From Kroppenstedtia eburnea (lineage in GTDB: Bacteria; Bacillota; Bacilli; Thermoactinomycetales; DSM-45169), in the NCBI RefSeq assembly GCF_013282215.1, contig NZ_CP048103.1, forward strand, positions 496,001-560,000: a DNA stretch of 64,000 nt, read 5' to 3'. The translations under genes were made by a program, and so were the position numbers. The number at the start of each line of letters is the position of its first letter. Positions within the stretch are counted from its first letter, which is position 1. The notes beneath the pieces are model-generated. The model made no database searches and was not told the origin of the DNA. It saw nothing but the letters and a program-made list of their open reading frames with translations. Shown piece after piece: positions 51,345 through 60,298 of this stretch.

Positions 51345-51695
51345 ATGAAACGCACCACAGAGTTTGTACTGGGATTGCTGGGAGGAATACTTGGATTGGG
51401 AGCGGCGTTTTTGGCTCTTTTTATCGGAGAGGTGGATGAGGCGATCTCCAAAGTCTCCTCAGAAATCACGGGACTGGGGTATGCGGCATTTATATTCTCT
51501 GTCTTGGGCGTCCTCGGTTCCATACTCGTCAGAGCGAAAGCCAAGACCGGAGGTTGGTTGATGATTCTCTCCGCGATCGGCGGTATTGTCAGTGTCTCGC
51601 TCTTTTATGTGTTACCGGGACTCCTGCTCCTGATCGCCGGTGGGATGGGCGCCTTCCGCAGGGAAAAACGGGATACGGCGGTTGCGGGAGAATAG
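51345..51695 (+). CDS. DUF4064-type membrane protein
   Basis: 116 residues with four probable membrane segments (FVLGLLGGILGLGAAFLALFIG; YAAFIFSVLGVLGSILV; GGWLMILSAIGGIVSVSLF; VLPGLLLLIAGGMGAF), beginning MKRTTEFVLGLLGGILG, as in the DUF4064 family of Firmicutes. Function unknown. AAGGGAGGATCC precedes the ATG. Confidence 0.75.
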   Translation: MKRTTEFVLGLLGGILGLGAAFLALFIGEVDEAISKVSSEITGLGYAAFIFSVLGVLGSILVRAKAKTGGWLMILSAIGGIVSVSLFYVLPGLLLLIAGGMGAFRREKRDTAVAGE

Positions 51696-51812
51696 GCATC
51701 GCCGGGGCTGTTCAAAAAGCTGTTAAGTGATCTATTCAAAGAATGCGAGAGGAAATCGGCATCTCCATCCCGAAGATATGGAGAATTCTGATTCGATGTG
51801 GGAGGGATCCGC

Positions 51813-52433
51813 ATGAAAAATCATCTGAAGGTTTTTTTCAGTCATTTTGATATTGCCTGCACCAGTCTCCTTTGGGTGATCGCAGTCTCTCTTTTGATTC
51901 CGGATTTGGACCGTCCGGAAATCTGGTTGGCCATTGTGGTCGGGATGGCTTCCTATTCTGCCAGCGAATACCTGATCCACCGGTTCTTTTTTCATTTAAA
52001 GCCTCCACGCAATCCTCTTTTTCTGAAAATGCTAAAACGACTTCATTATGACCATCATATGGATCCCAACAATCTGAAACTGTTGTTTTTACCGATTTGG
52101 TACAGCCTTCCGTTGATCGGGATCGCCGGAGGGATCGCTTATGGTCTCACCGCTTCATTTTCTTTGACCCTGGCTTTTGTCAGCGGTGTGATCACTTTTC
52201 TGCTGTATTATGAATGGACCCATTTTGTGGCCCACCGCCCCATCAAACCGAGGACTCCATGGGGAAAATGGATGAAGAAGGTCCATCTCTGGCATCATTT
52301 TAAAAACGAGCATTTCTGGTTTGGAGTGACACAGCCTCTCTACGATGTCTTGCTCGGTACGTTTAAGAAGGAGAATGAGGTGGAAAAGAGCGAAACCGTC
52401 CGCAACCTGGAACGGCGGGAAGGCACCGGTTGA
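51813..52433 (+). CDS. fatty acid hydroxylase/sterol desaturase superfamily membrane enzyme
   Basis: 206 residues, about four membrane helices. The di-iron ligands are eight His in clusters: HRFFFH (~60-65), HYDHH (~83-87), HFVAH (~136-140) and HLWHH (~160-164). Members hydroxylate lipids or carotenoids with O2; the substrate here is unknown. ATG 51813 has GGGAGGGATCC before it. Single gene, no clear terminator, 113 bases before the DUF420 gene. Confidence 0.87.
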   Translation: MKNHLKVFFSHFDIACTSLLWVIAVSLLIPDLDRPEIWLAIVVGMASYSASEYLIHRFFFHLKPPRNPLFLKMLKRLHYDHHMDPNNLKLLFLPIWYSLPLIGIAGGIAYGLTASFSLTLAFVSGVITFLLYYEWTHFVAHRPIKPRTPWGKWMKKVHLWHHFKNEHFWFGVTQPLYDVLLGTFKKENEVEKSETVRNLERREGTG

Positions 52434-52546
52434 TATGAAGATTCCAGGTGGATTCATGTCACCAAATTGTGACGGGCCCAAGTTTTTCCGAATTGCAACC
52501 GTGCTATACTAAGAGCAATCATGATGGATAAGTCAGGTGATTCTTT

Positions 52547-53101
52547 ATGGCCAATCAGCAGCAACCGGAGTACGGAATGGAAAAAAACATGAACTACACC
52601 CCGTGGGTGGTGACATTGTCCGTTGCTGTCATCGTCATCGTGGCAGTGCTGTATGTCATGCCGAAGGATCAGACGGTGAACCACGACAACCTGGTTTTTC
52701 TGCCGCGGCTCAATGCGGTCTTCAACTCCTTTACAACACTTTTTCTGTTGTTGGCATGGTTTTTTATCAGCAAAAAGAATATTAAGATGCACCGCAGGTT
52801 CATCTATGGGGCTTTTGTGTCGACATTTCTCTTTTTGATCACGTATCTGTACTACCACTCCATCGCCCCTTCCACCAGTTACGGTGGAGAGGGTGTGTTG
52901 GCGTATCTCTATTATTTCATCCTCATCACCCATATTGTGCTGGCTGCAGTGATCGTGCCGCTGGCGCTGGTCACCTTTTTCCGGGGGATGAACATGAAAG
53001 TGGAGAAACACCGCAAGATTGCCCGCTGGACGATGCCGCTGTGGCTCTATGTAAGTGTTACGGGTGTCCTGGTCTACCTCATGATTTCTCCCTATTATTG
53101 A
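52547..53101 (+). CDS. DUF420 membrane protein (YozB/CtaM-like)
   Basis: 184 residues, five membrane helices. The conserved pattern is present: LPRLNAVFNSFTTLFLLLAWFFI, KMHRRFIYGAFVSTFLFLITYLYYH (His pair), ILITHIVLAAVIVPLALVTFFRG and KHRKIARWTMPLWLYVSVTGVLVYLM. The staphylococcal homologue CtaM is needed to assemble a haem-copper oxidase, so a role in respiratory oxidase maturation is likely; an Sco-like gene is 7 kb away. AGGTGAT precedes the ATG. Confidence 0.88.
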   Translation: MANQQQPEYGMEKNMNYTPWVVTLSVAVIVIVAVLYVMPKDQTVNHDNLVFLPRLNAVFNSFTTLFLLLAWFFISKKNIKMHRRFIYGAFVSTFLFLITYLYYHSIAPSTSYGGEGVLAYLYYFILITHIVLAAVIVPLALVTFFRGMNMKVEKHRKIARWTMPLWLYVSVTGVLVYLMISPYY

Positions 53102-53130
53102 AAAAAACCGGTTCCGAACCGGTTTTTTTC
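53102..53130. terminator. bidirectional intrinsic terminator
   Basis: AAAAAAACCGGTTC/GAACCGGTTTTTTT stem. Confidence 0.88.
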
Positions 53131-53195
53131 AATGCCATCCCAAAGAGATGATCGCCCAGGGCATGGAATTGGGGTTTCAGATTGTTGAACAGATG

Positions 53196-53435
53196 TCAGA
53201 GATGATCTTGTTCGGGGGTCCAGTTTCCGTGACTCCCCCTGGACGGGGATGACTTTTCCCGTTGATCCGGGCTGAAGTTTTTTCCGTTTCCCTTCGCTCC
53301 GGCGGATGGGTTCCGCCGCCGACGACTTCGGATCTTTTCCACCCGCTTTTCAATCCACAAGGCCCCGGAGACGGAAAACAGTATTCCCAGGGCAAAGAAC
53401 AGGGTGACCACCCACTGAGGCTCCCATTCGCTCAT
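53196..53435 (-). CDS. small membrane protein, function unknown
   Basis: 79 residues. One N-terminal membrane helix (WVVTLFFALGILFSVSGALWI), then a basic, hydrophilic tail (EKRVEKIRSRRRRNPSAG...). GAGGG lies 10 bases before the ATG. No family recognised. It is the only protein-like frame between 53131 and 53700. Confidence 0.5.
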   Translation of the reverse strand: MSEWEPQWVVTLFFALGILFSVSGALWIEKRVEKIRSRRRRNPSAGAKGNGKNFSPDQREKSSPSRGSHGNWTPEQDHL

Positions 53436-53705
53436 CCTTGTCCGACCCTCTTTCTTTTCTGTATATTGAAAATTACGACAGGGGCAGGAAGTCCTCCTGC
53501 TGGGTTGGAAAGTAACATGGGATTCAATTTGTGCATGTACTGACAGGGAAGAGTGAATGACCGAAACTCAAGTCGGGGTGCAGGGAGTCGATGGATGGAT
53601 CGCTTCAACCTAAATAACCGTCCTCGCCCGGAACGGGAAAGAGCACAGGGTGGGCTCCCGAATTTTGGTTACAGGCAACGGGGGCACGGGAAAGGGGAGA
53701 CCGGA

Positions 53706-54584
53706 TTGAACAGGGAGTGGGATAAGGTGTTTGTATACGGAACCTGGAGACGGGGGGAGAAACATCATCACCTGATGAAGGGCGCCAAGTTGATGGCACT
53801 GCAGGCTTGGACAGATGGGAAGCTGTTGGATCCGGGCCGGGGGGAACCGGAGCTTTTGGTTCCCGGTGAACAGCGGGTTTACGGGGAGCTTTACCGGGTG
53901 GACAGGGAGACCTTGGCCCGGCTGGATGAACTGCAAGCGGATCATCGGCGGGAATGGGAATCTTCGGGTGAATATCGACGGATTCGCCGCCGGATCCAGA
54001 CCGACCGGGGACCGGTGGAAGCCGATGTCTATATTTATGCCCGGGTGCCGGCATCAGGGGGAGCGGCAGTCCCCTATGGAGATTGGAAGGCACATCATTT
54101 GGACGGACAACGGGAGTGGCTCTATTTTGCGTATGGTTCCTGTATGGATGATGAGCGGTTTTACGACCAGGGAGTGGGCGAGCATTTCCGTGACGTGGTC
54201 GGTCGGGGAATCCTGAAGGGGCATGCGATGCGTTATACGCTTCCCCGTCCCGACGGGGGCCGGGCTGATTTGGTGGAACGACCGAAGAGTGTGGTGGAAG
54301 GAAAGGTTTACAGAGTGGGTGGCCAGGCATTGAAGTATCTTTTTTGGCGGGAAGGGGTGGATGAGGGGACCTATCGTCCGGCCTGGATTCCTGTGGAGAT
54401 CGAAGGGAAGACGGTGGAGAATGTGCTTACCTTCATCGTGATCCATAAAGGAAAAGAGACCCCTCCGCCGGAGCATTATGCCCGGGAGATCCTGCGTGGG
54501 AGCAAAGACATCGTGAGTGAAAGATATCATCGCCACCTGCGGAGGCGTCTGAAAAAGAGGTTTGGGATGACGGTCAAAGTTTGA
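53706..54584 (+). CDS. double gamma-glutamylcyclotransferase-like protein (YkqA-like)
   Basis: 292 residues made of two related domains. Domain 1 (~5-130) starts DKVFVYGTWRRGEKHHHLM and contains GELYRVDRETLARLDELQ, the AIG2/GGCT-like pattern. Domain 2 (~145-290) starts EWLYFAYGSCMDDERF, the YGSxM substrate loop, with ...VVEGKVYRVGGQALKYLFWREGVDEGTYRP. YkqA of B. subtilis has the same two-domain layout. Enzymes of this fold release 5-oxoproline from gamma-glutamyl compounds. TTG 53706 is seven bases after AAGGGGAG; a GTG at 53553 would add a 51-residue low-complexity N-terminus. Confidence 0.85.
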   Translation: MNREWDKVFVYGTWRRGEKHHHLMKGAKLMALQAWTDGKLLDPGRGEPELLVPGEQRVYGELYRVDRETLARLDELQADHRREWESSGEYRRIRRRIQTDRGPVEADVYIYARVPASGGAAVPYGDWKAHHLDGQREWLYFAYGSCMDDERFYDQGVGEHFRDVVGRGILKGHAMRYTLPRPDGGRADLVERPKSVVEGKVYRVGGQALKYLFWREGVDEGTYRPAWIPVEIEGKTVENVLTFIVIHKGKETPPPEHYAREILRGSKDIVSERYHRHLRRRLKKRFGMTVKV

Positions 54585-54588
54585 TCTG

Positions 54589-54608
54589 TCCGCCGCGGGC
54601 GTTTTTTC
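54589..54608 (+). terminator. weak intrinsic terminator
   Basis: CGCC/GGCG short stem followed by six T. Confidence 0.4.
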
Positions 54609-54644
54609 CAAAGGACAGAATGGGCGGCACTTTTGTGGGAAAGA

Positions 54645-55361
54645 TCATCTGCGTTGATACAGATTGGTGAGGAATTGTTGGTCTTCCGGGGACCAGTTGC
54701 CGGTTTTCAAGGTATCCAGGGCATCGGGAGAGAGGGGGGTTTGGATGATGAAGGGGATTTTCCGCTTCAGTGCGAGGGTGTCGATCACCTTCAGGTCACT
54801 TACTCCCATGCCTCCACCACTCCAGATTTCCAGATCGGAACCGTCCGAGAACTGGAGAATGTAAGAGCCGGCAAACAAATCGCTGTATTCATCCCCCAGG
54901 GTGTATCCCACAGTGATCTTCTCCACATCGTTCCATGTATGGGTGGTCTCACGCCCCAGACTCAGGAAGTCAGAGTGGACGATGGCCCGGTCATTCACCA
55001 TGATGTAGGAATCCAGGATCAGTGCAAACAGCAGAATGGCTACCACAAGAGGGGGCCAGTTGCGGGACAGGATGCGACGCCATTGGCGAAAACCGTTTTT
55101 CAGCAGTTGATATTGAAAAAAGACGAGCAATAGAATCAACAGCACATAGGCGGACCGGGTATCCCCATCCCGGTAGGCGTGAAAATAGAGAGCTCCTTGC
55201 CGTTGAACAAAAATCTCCTGCAAGAAGTGGACGGATTGGATCAGCAGTGCCACCGGCAGGAAGAGCACGATCAGGTTCCAGAGTGCAGAACCGGCTCCCC
55301 GGATCCAGCGGCGAATGTGATTTGGAGAGACGGGTTGCAGGACTTTTTGCCGGGTTTCCAT
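54645..55361 (-). CDS. membrane protein with a PH-like C-terminal domain, function unknown
   Basis: 238 residues. Three probable membrane helices (~28-46, ~70-87, ~103-117), then a ~115-residue soluble domain beginning DRAIVHSDFLSLGRETTHTWNDVEKITVGYTLG and reading SYILQFSDGSDLEIWSGGGMG, which looks like the bacterial PH (YdbT/DUF304-type) fold. GAAGGAG precedes the ATG. It lies downstream of the YhgE gene on the same strand but 169 bases away. Confidence 0.7.
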   Translation of the reverse strand: METRQKVLQPVSPNHIRRWIRGAGSALWNLIVLFLPVALLIQSVHFLQEIFVQRQGALYFHAYRDGDTRSAYVLLILLLVFFQYQLLKNGFRQWRRILSRNWPPLVVAILLFALILDSYIMVNDRAIVHSDFLSLGRETTHTWNDVEKITVGYTLGDEYSDLFAGSYILQFSDGSDLEIWSGGGMGVSDLKVIDTLALKRKIPFIIQTPLSPDALDTLKTGNWSPEDQQFLTNLYQRR

Positions 55362-55529
55362 TTTTACACTCCTTCTCTGTTCAATGACGGATCATTCAAC
55401 TTCATGATACGTAAATCGGGGGATGGATACCATTACAGGGAGATTACAGATGGTTTGCCAGATAGGTTGATACGCCCCCTTCGGGAGGAGTGCATAAATT
55501 GGAAAGCAAGTGGAGGACCTGCATGAACT

Positions 55530-57680
55530 TCAGTGGATTAATTGACTGGCTTTGGCACTTTCCATCAGCTTGGAAGTCTTTCGGTTGATCGGTTCTTTCA
55601 AAGCGAGTCCGATCAGAAGGGCCAGAGCAGCGAATACACCCAATATCGACAGGTCTTTCCATACAATCTCCCAGATGGCTCCCCCGACTGCTTCCCGCAT
55701 CATGCTGATGGCATAAGTGAAAGGAAGGAACGGGTGGATGGCCTGAAAGAAGAGTGGCATGACCTGCACGGGGAAAGTTCCGCCGGAAGCTGAAAGTTGC
55801 AGGACAAGCAACACAATGCTGAGCGCTTTTCCGACGTTCCCGAACACAGAGACCAGTGTGTAGACGATCAACATAGAAACGGCACTGATCAGCAGACCGA
55901 ACAGGACAAACCACAGTGGATCCGAGCAATAGGTGTGTAAAACAAAGAGGTTGCCCACTGTGACGATGACCGATTGCATAAGTGCAATCGTCAAGAAGGT
56001 CAAATACCGTCCAAAATAGACCTGGTAACTTTTATAAACTCCGTGGGGATCATGAACTTCCGTTGTCAGCAGAGACACCAGCAGGAGCGTGCCGACCCAT
56101 AATGAAAGTACCGTATAGAAGGGGGACATGGCTGAACCGTAATTGGGAATCGGATACAGCTTGACTTCTCTCAGTAACACCGGTTGTGCAAAAAAATCGC
56201 TCTCCTTGTGAAAATCATTCTTTAACAGATCGATCACTTCACCCAAGTCCGTTTCCGCTTCCGCTTTTCGGATCTCATCGGCCAGGTGATGCACCTTTGC
56301 CTCGATCTGAGGCAAGTGTTCCTTTATGGTCCGGAGTTCTTTCTTGCCGACGGCGATTCCTTTGGTGGCGTCACGGATGATTTTGTTCACATCGGGGAGG
56401 GTGCGGTCTGTTTCATCCAAAATGGACTGGACGCGGTCGAGGGAAGAGTCGGCTTGATCCAGGCCCTTTCGTATTTTGGGTTGAAATTCCCCCTCCAAGC
56501 GATTCATCACATCTTGGGTCCGTTGCTGTGTGATCCGGGAAGCATCGTTCCAGCGTCGGAATAAATCTTTCCCCGGTGCTTCGCCGTTGCTGACAGTGCT
56601 CTCGATCCGGTCCAGGAGCATCAGTTGCTGTTGAAAGCCCTCTCTGATCCTCTGCAACCGTTTAATTTCCGGGTCAAGGATGGGTTGATCCGCCAGTCGG
56701 TTCACCCTCTCCAACAGTTGGATGATGTGGTCCGTTGCAGTCAGACCCGCAGTCAGACGGCCGGTGGCCTCTGACACCGCACTTTTCACATCAGTCGGGT
56801 CCATGTCGGTTTTTTGCAGTCGGGAAGTCAACTGCTGCATGGACACAGCAGTTTGGTGAACCGTTTCGATCCGATCCTTCACCCGGGGCAGAAGGGTTTC
56901 GGTGGATCCTCGGAGATGGTCCAAAAACCGATGCAGACGGTGGGTAAACTCCTTGCCGTCTCGGGTGATTCTGGCCGCCCGGGCGAGGCCTCTTTGAGCT
57001 TTTCCCGTGATCTCAGCCGCTTTGTTCACATCTTCAAGGGCGATCCGGACGGCCCGGTTCACAGTGGGAAAGCTCTTCTCCAGTCTGAAAACCAATTCTT
57101 CCAACGCTTTGACAGTGGGCCATTCTCTTTCAAGCTCAATCCCCAGTTCGTTAAAGGTTTTAAACATCGCACCGGTCGCTGTTTTTACAAAGTTGTCACT
57201 CACTTGTTGCACGATCCCGGTGGCCCCTTTTTCAGTCATCTTGGGGGTGATCGCATTGATCTTTTCATTCACATAATAGACGATTTCCGGCTTTACCGGT
57301 TCCCCTGTGATCACAGTCGCTATCTTTTTCGAAAAATCTTCGGGTATCGTGATGCTGGCATAAACATCTCCCCGCCGGACCCCTTCATAGGCCTTTTTTT
57401 GGTTGATGAAGATCCATCCCAGTTTTTTGTTCTTCTTTAATGAGCGGACCACTTCGTCCCCGAGCCGGATTTCGTGTCCGCGCACTGTGGTTCCCTTGTC
57501 CAGGTTGGTGACGGCGACGGGGACACCCTGTGTGTTTCCATAGGGATCCCACGAGGCCTTGATGTTAAACCATGCATACAAGGAAGGTAACAGGATCAAT
57601 CCTCCGATAATGACAGCTGCCACCCAATGTCTCGTTATATTTTTCAGGTCCCGGGCATAGATCGACAGTATGTTTTTCAT
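55530..57680 (-). CDS. yhgE: YhgE/Pip-family membrane protein
   Basis: 716 residues. N-terminal membrane helix (WVAAVIIGGLILLPSLYAWFN) and the YhgE signature IKASWDPYGNTQGVPVAVTNLDKGT; a long extracellular helical region (~150-480) rich in coiled-coil heptads; and a C-terminal ABC-2-like block of five to six helices (~520-700, e.g. VGTLLLVSLLTTEVH, FLTIALMQSVIVTVGNLFVLH). The lactococcal homologue Pip is a phage receptor, and other relatives form part of type VII secretion-like systems. CAGGAG precedes ATG 57680. No regulator adjacent. Confidence 0.9.
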   Translation of the reverse strand: MKNILSIYARDLKNITRHWVAAVIIGGLILLPSLYAWFNIKASWDPYGNTQGVPVAVTNLDKGTTVRGHEIRLGDEVVRSLKKNKKLGWIFINQKKAYEGVRRGDVYASITIPEDFSKKIATVITGEPVKPEIVYYVNEKINAITPKMTEKGATGIVQQVSDNFVKTATGAMFKTFNELGIELEREWPTVKALEELVFRLEKSFPTVNRAVRIALEDVNKAAEITGKAQRGLARAARITRDGKEFTHRLHRFLDHLRGSTETLLPRVKDRIETVHQTAVSMQQLTSRLQKTDMDPTDVKSAVSEATGRLTAGLTATDHIIQLLERVNRLADQPILDPEIKRLQRIREGFQQQLMLLDRIESTVSNGEAPGKDLFRRWNDASRITQQRTQDVMNRLEGEFQPKIRKGLDQADSSLDRVQSILDETDRTLPDVNKIIRDATKGIAVGKKELRTIKEHLPQIEAKVHHLADEIRKAEAETDLGEVIDLLKNDFHKESDFFAQPVLLREVKLYPIPNYGSAMSPFYTVLSLWVGTLLLVSLLTTEVHDPHGVYKSYQVYFGRYLTFLTIALMQSVIVTVGNLFVLHTYCSDPLWFVLFGLLISAVSMLIVYTLVSVFGNVGKALSIVLLVLQLSASGGTFPVQVMPLFFQAIHPFLPFTYAISMMREAVGGAIWEIVWKDLSILGVFAALALLIGLALKEPINRKTSKLMESAKASQLIH

Positions 57681-57715
57681 ATGTATCTCCTGATCCAATG
57701 GTCAAAGGCAGGAGT

Positions 57716-58022
57716 GTTGATCAGCCATATTTTGGGTGGGGAGATCGTGTTCTACCACGCTCCGGTTGCCATCCAGCAAGGAAGTAATGGCTGGCCGCTC
57801 CGAATCTTCCGATCGGGCTGGGGCAAAGCCTTACGGAAGCAACACAGGGAAGAATGTTGCCCCTAAACGCCCTCTCTCCAGATTCTCCGCTGGGTAGGAT
57901 GGCAACCTTCATCCCAGGGCTTCAGCCCATCTGGACTGTAGTGCCTGTGGTGCAAAGGTCGCTTTGGCAGCACACGACTCCCTTCCACCGCCCATTTTCG
58001 GGTTAATCAACAGCCCTGGGTG
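57716..58022 (-). mobile_element. structured repeat element, copy B (HEARO/omega-RNA-like or MITE)
   Basis: About 307 bp, the reverse complement of copy A at 13617-13974 with only scattered differences. On the minus strand it starts CCCAGGGCTGTTGATTAACC and ends ATATGGCTGATCAAC. The 9-base complement CCCAGGGCT/AGCCCTGGG and the GGGGCAA/TTGCCCC helix are retained. It lies between the divergent yhgE and tpx genes, reading towards yhgE, and lacks the ~55-bp insert of copy A. Confidence 0.7.
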
Positions 58023-58157
58023 TCAAAGGTTATTATCCTGGGTTTTTCGGAAAAACATACAGGTGGGAGAGGGAAGAATGGATGACCTCTATTTTTGGAA
58101 AAAGTATGATAAGATAACTGTGGGAACACCACTACATAACCGGGGAGGAAACTTGCG

Positions 58158-58676
58158 ATGGCAGAAGAACGGCAAGGTGCAATCACCTTCAAAGGAAACC
58201 CTGTGACACTCCTGGGGCCGGAATTGAAACCGGGGATGACCGCTCCCGATTTCTCCGCGCTGGCCAATGACCTGAGTCCGGTCACCCTTGGAGACAGCAA
58301 CGGATTTGTTCGCATCTTCAGCGTGGTTCCGTCCTTGGACACCGGGGTGTGCGATGCCCAGACCCGTCGCTTCAACGAAGAGGCTGTCAATCTGGGAGAC
58401 CGGGTGAAAGTGATCACAGTCAGTGTCGATCTGCCTTTTGCCCAGCAGCGTTGGTGTGGAGCGGCCGGGATCGACCGGGTGCAAACCGTTTCCGATCACC
58501 GGGATCTCTCCTTTGGTACCGCCTACGGTGTGGCGATCAAAGAACTCCGTCTGTTGGCCCGGGCGGTGTTTGTCGTTGACGCGTCTGACAAAGTGGTTCA
58601 TGTGGAGTATGTATCCGAAGCCACCCAGCATCCGGATTACGAAGCTGCGGTGGAAGCAGCCAAGAAAGCTCTTTGA
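58158..58676 (+). CDS. tpx: thiol peroxidase
   Basis: 172 residues. Atypical 2-Cys peroxiredoxin: peroxidatic Cys ~65 in VVPSLDTGVCDAQTRRF and resolving Cys ~100 in LPFAQQRWCGAAG, with the catalytic Thr and Arg of the Tpx family present. It reduces organic peroxides using thioredoxin in the cytoplasm. GGGGAGGAAACTTGCG precedes the ATG. Single-gene unit with its own terminator. Confidence 0.95.
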   Translation: MAEERQGAITFKGNPVTLLGPELKPGMTAPDFSALANDLSPVTLGDSNGFVRIFSVVPSLDTGVCDAQTRRFNEEAVNLGDRVKVITVSVDLPFAQQRWCGAAGIDRVQTVSDHRDLSFGTAYGVAIKELRLLARAVFVVDASDKVVHVEYVSEATQHPDYEAAVEAAKKAL

Positions 58677-58695
58677 GCGAATGAAGCTCAGACGG

Positions 58696-58720
58696 CCCGG
58701 GATTTTTCCCGGGTTTTGTT
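58696..58720 (+). terminator. intrinsic terminator
   Basis: CCCGGG/CCCGGG arms around six bases, then TTTTGTTT. Confidence 0.75.
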
Positions 58721-58806
58721 TCTTTCACCCTGCCGGGTGAACAACTTGATCTTCCATTACCCGGGGCGGGAGTGACTCCGCCGATCGGGAAAGGCAGGTG
58801 CAACTG

Positions 58807-59382
58807 ATGGGATCCAACCCGGTTCACCGGCTTTTTATCGCCATTCCGTTGCCTGATGCGCAGAAAGAGATGCTCGCCCGCCAATGTGAGTCATGGGCGA
58901 CACAGTGGAGTTTTAAGAAGTGGGTCCATCCCTCCGATTATCATCTCACCGTCCAGTTCCTCGGTGCCTGTACTTTTTGCCAGGCCCGGGATGTGCAGCA
59001 AACCTTGAAGAAACTCTCCCCTCATCTCCGGCCTTTTCGCCTCGCACTGGACGGAATCGGTCAGTTCGGGGTTCCCACCCGCCCGCGCATCCTGTGGGCG
59101 GGAGTGGAAGGGGACCTGGAGCAACTTCATCTGTTGTATTCCCAAGTGATACAGGCGGTGGAGCCTCTGGGCTTTCCACGGGAAAAGCGTCCCTATCGCC
59201 CTCATATCACCTTGGCCAAAAAATACCGGCTCAATGACTTTCCCCATCAAAGCATGGGCCGGCATTTCCAACCCCACCCCGATCGCTCCCAATGGACCGT
59301 GGAAGAGTTGGTTCTGTATGAAACCCACATTTATCGTTCCCCGATGTACCAACCCCGGGCGGTGTTCCGGCTGGGCGAATGA
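58807..59382 (+). CDS. thpR: RNA 2',3'-cyclic phosphodiesterase (LigT/ThpR family)
   Basis: 191 residues. Two catalytic HxTx motifs: HLTV in SDYHLTVQFLG (~45) and HITL in YRPHITLAKK (~138), the defining pair of 2H phosphoesterases, plus the N-terminal HRLFIAIPLPDAQKE. It hydrolyses 2',3'-cyclic phosphate ends. ATG 58807 has AGGTG upstream; a GTG three codons earlier overlaps that SD. Confidence 0.92.
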   Translation: MGSNPVHRLFIAIPLPDAQKEMLARQCESWATQWSFKKWVHPSDYHLTVQFLGACTFCQARDVQQTLKKLSPHLRPFRLALDGIGQFGVPTRPRILWAGVEGDLEQLHLLYSQVIQAVEPLGFPREKRPYRPHITLAKKYRLNDFPHQSMGRHFQPHPDRSQWTVEELVLYETHIYRSPMYQPRAVFRLGE

Positions 59383-59450
59383 AGTGTCTCGCCGCTCACC
59401 CCGTTCCCACCGCCTGAAGGGAAGAGATCAGAGGGCAGACAGGGTTTGTA

Positions 59451-59479
59451 AAAAGACCGGTGGAAACCGGTCTCTTTTA
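59451..59479. terminator. bidirectional intrinsic terminator
   Basis: AGACCGGT/ACCGGTCT stem, GGAA loop, with T-runs in both directions, between convergent genes. Confidence 0.85.
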
Positions 59480-59953
59480 ATCCAGCTCTTTTACAAACAG
59501 GACCCGGTCTCTGCCGGGACCGTCGTAATCCTTGTGAACGGGGACCCCTTCCCGGAGGGTTTCACTGGGAATCAGCTGAAAACCGAGCCGGGTATGGAAC
59601 CGGATGGACCGCCTGTTGGAAGGGGAAGTGAGACAGCGGACTCTTCGACAGCCCTCTTTGGAGACGGCATCGAAAAAGCGTTGGTACAGCTGTCCGGCCA
59701 GGCCTTGTCTCCGATAATCGGGATGGACCCCCACAAAATGGACATACGCCTCCCCGGAACGGGCGGGGGAGACGAATCCCACGAGGAAAGCCACCGGCTG
59801 CCCCTCTTTTTCCATGATCAGACTGGTGTTGTGGAAATGGTGGAAAAAGAGTTTGGGAAGCATGTCGGTCATGTGACGGCCACCCCACCACAGGTTGAGA
59901 ACGGAGATGACCGCCGGGTAGTCGGAGGGGAGAAGTTGGCGAAGTTGAAACAT
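59477..59953 (-). CDS. GNAT-family N-acetyltransferase
   Basis: 158 residues. Acetyl-CoA-binding segment VHFVGVHPDYRRQGLAGQLYQRFFDAV (Q/RxxGxG/A motif in RRQGLAG), N-terminal FQLRQLLPSDYPAVISVL, and C-terminal SIRFHTRLGFQLI. Substrate unknown. The start is 38 bases downstream of the small frame at 59991-60149 on the same strand, so the two may be co-transcribed. Confidence 0.87.
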   Translation of the reverse strand: MFQLRQLLPSDYPAVISVLNLWWGGRHMTDMLPKLFFHHFHNTSLIMEKEGQPVAFLVGFVSPARSGEAYVHFVGVHPDYRRQGLAGQLYQRFFDAVSKEGCRRVRCLTSPSNRRSIRFHTRLGFQLIPSETLREGVPVHKDYDGPGRDRVLFVKELD

Positions 59954-59990
59954 GGCGGGTGAATTCCCCCCTTTATTTTATTCCGGAAAC

Positions 59991-60149
59991 CTATTTTTCC
60001 GACCGGGGGGTTTGCCATGGAGCCGTCTCCGGGAAGGGTTCTTTGGCGGTTTTACGCCGGGGGTCGACAGGATCATCCGTGTCGGCCCGCTTTTTTCCGG
60101 CGGCAGGTTCCACCATCGGGCTGCGGTGTCGCTCATCGTTGGTCGGCAA
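59991..60149 (-). CDS. 52-residue hydrophilic protein, function unknown
   Basis: TTG start seven bases after a near-perfect SD (AAAGGAGGGAGATCC). Sequence starts MPTNDERHRSPMVEPAAGKK and ends AKEPFPETAPWQTPRSEK. It is rich in Pro, Lys, Arg and acidic residues, without a membrane segment. Plus-strand frames over the same bases have no SD. No family recognised. Likely first gene of a two-gene unit with the GNAT acetyltransferase. Confidence 0.6.
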   Translation of the reverse strand: MPTNDERHRSPMVEPAAGKKRADTDDPVDPRRKTAKEPFPETAPWQTPRSEK

Positions 60150-60298
60150 GGATCTCCCTCCTTTGCTTCTCTTCTTTCCTTTAGCTGTTCTTCCCGGAGT
60201 CGGGATTTATGCGATGAATAAACAGATGACATCCACCATATATCCCTATTGTAGGACAAGATGAAGGGCCGGGTAAGAAGCGGAGGGAGGAAGTCAGA

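Noticed and set aside
59952-60264. Two plus-strand frames in the gap before the Sco-like gene
   Set aside because: No SD; the minus-strand gene at 59991-60149 has a near-perfect SD in the same place.
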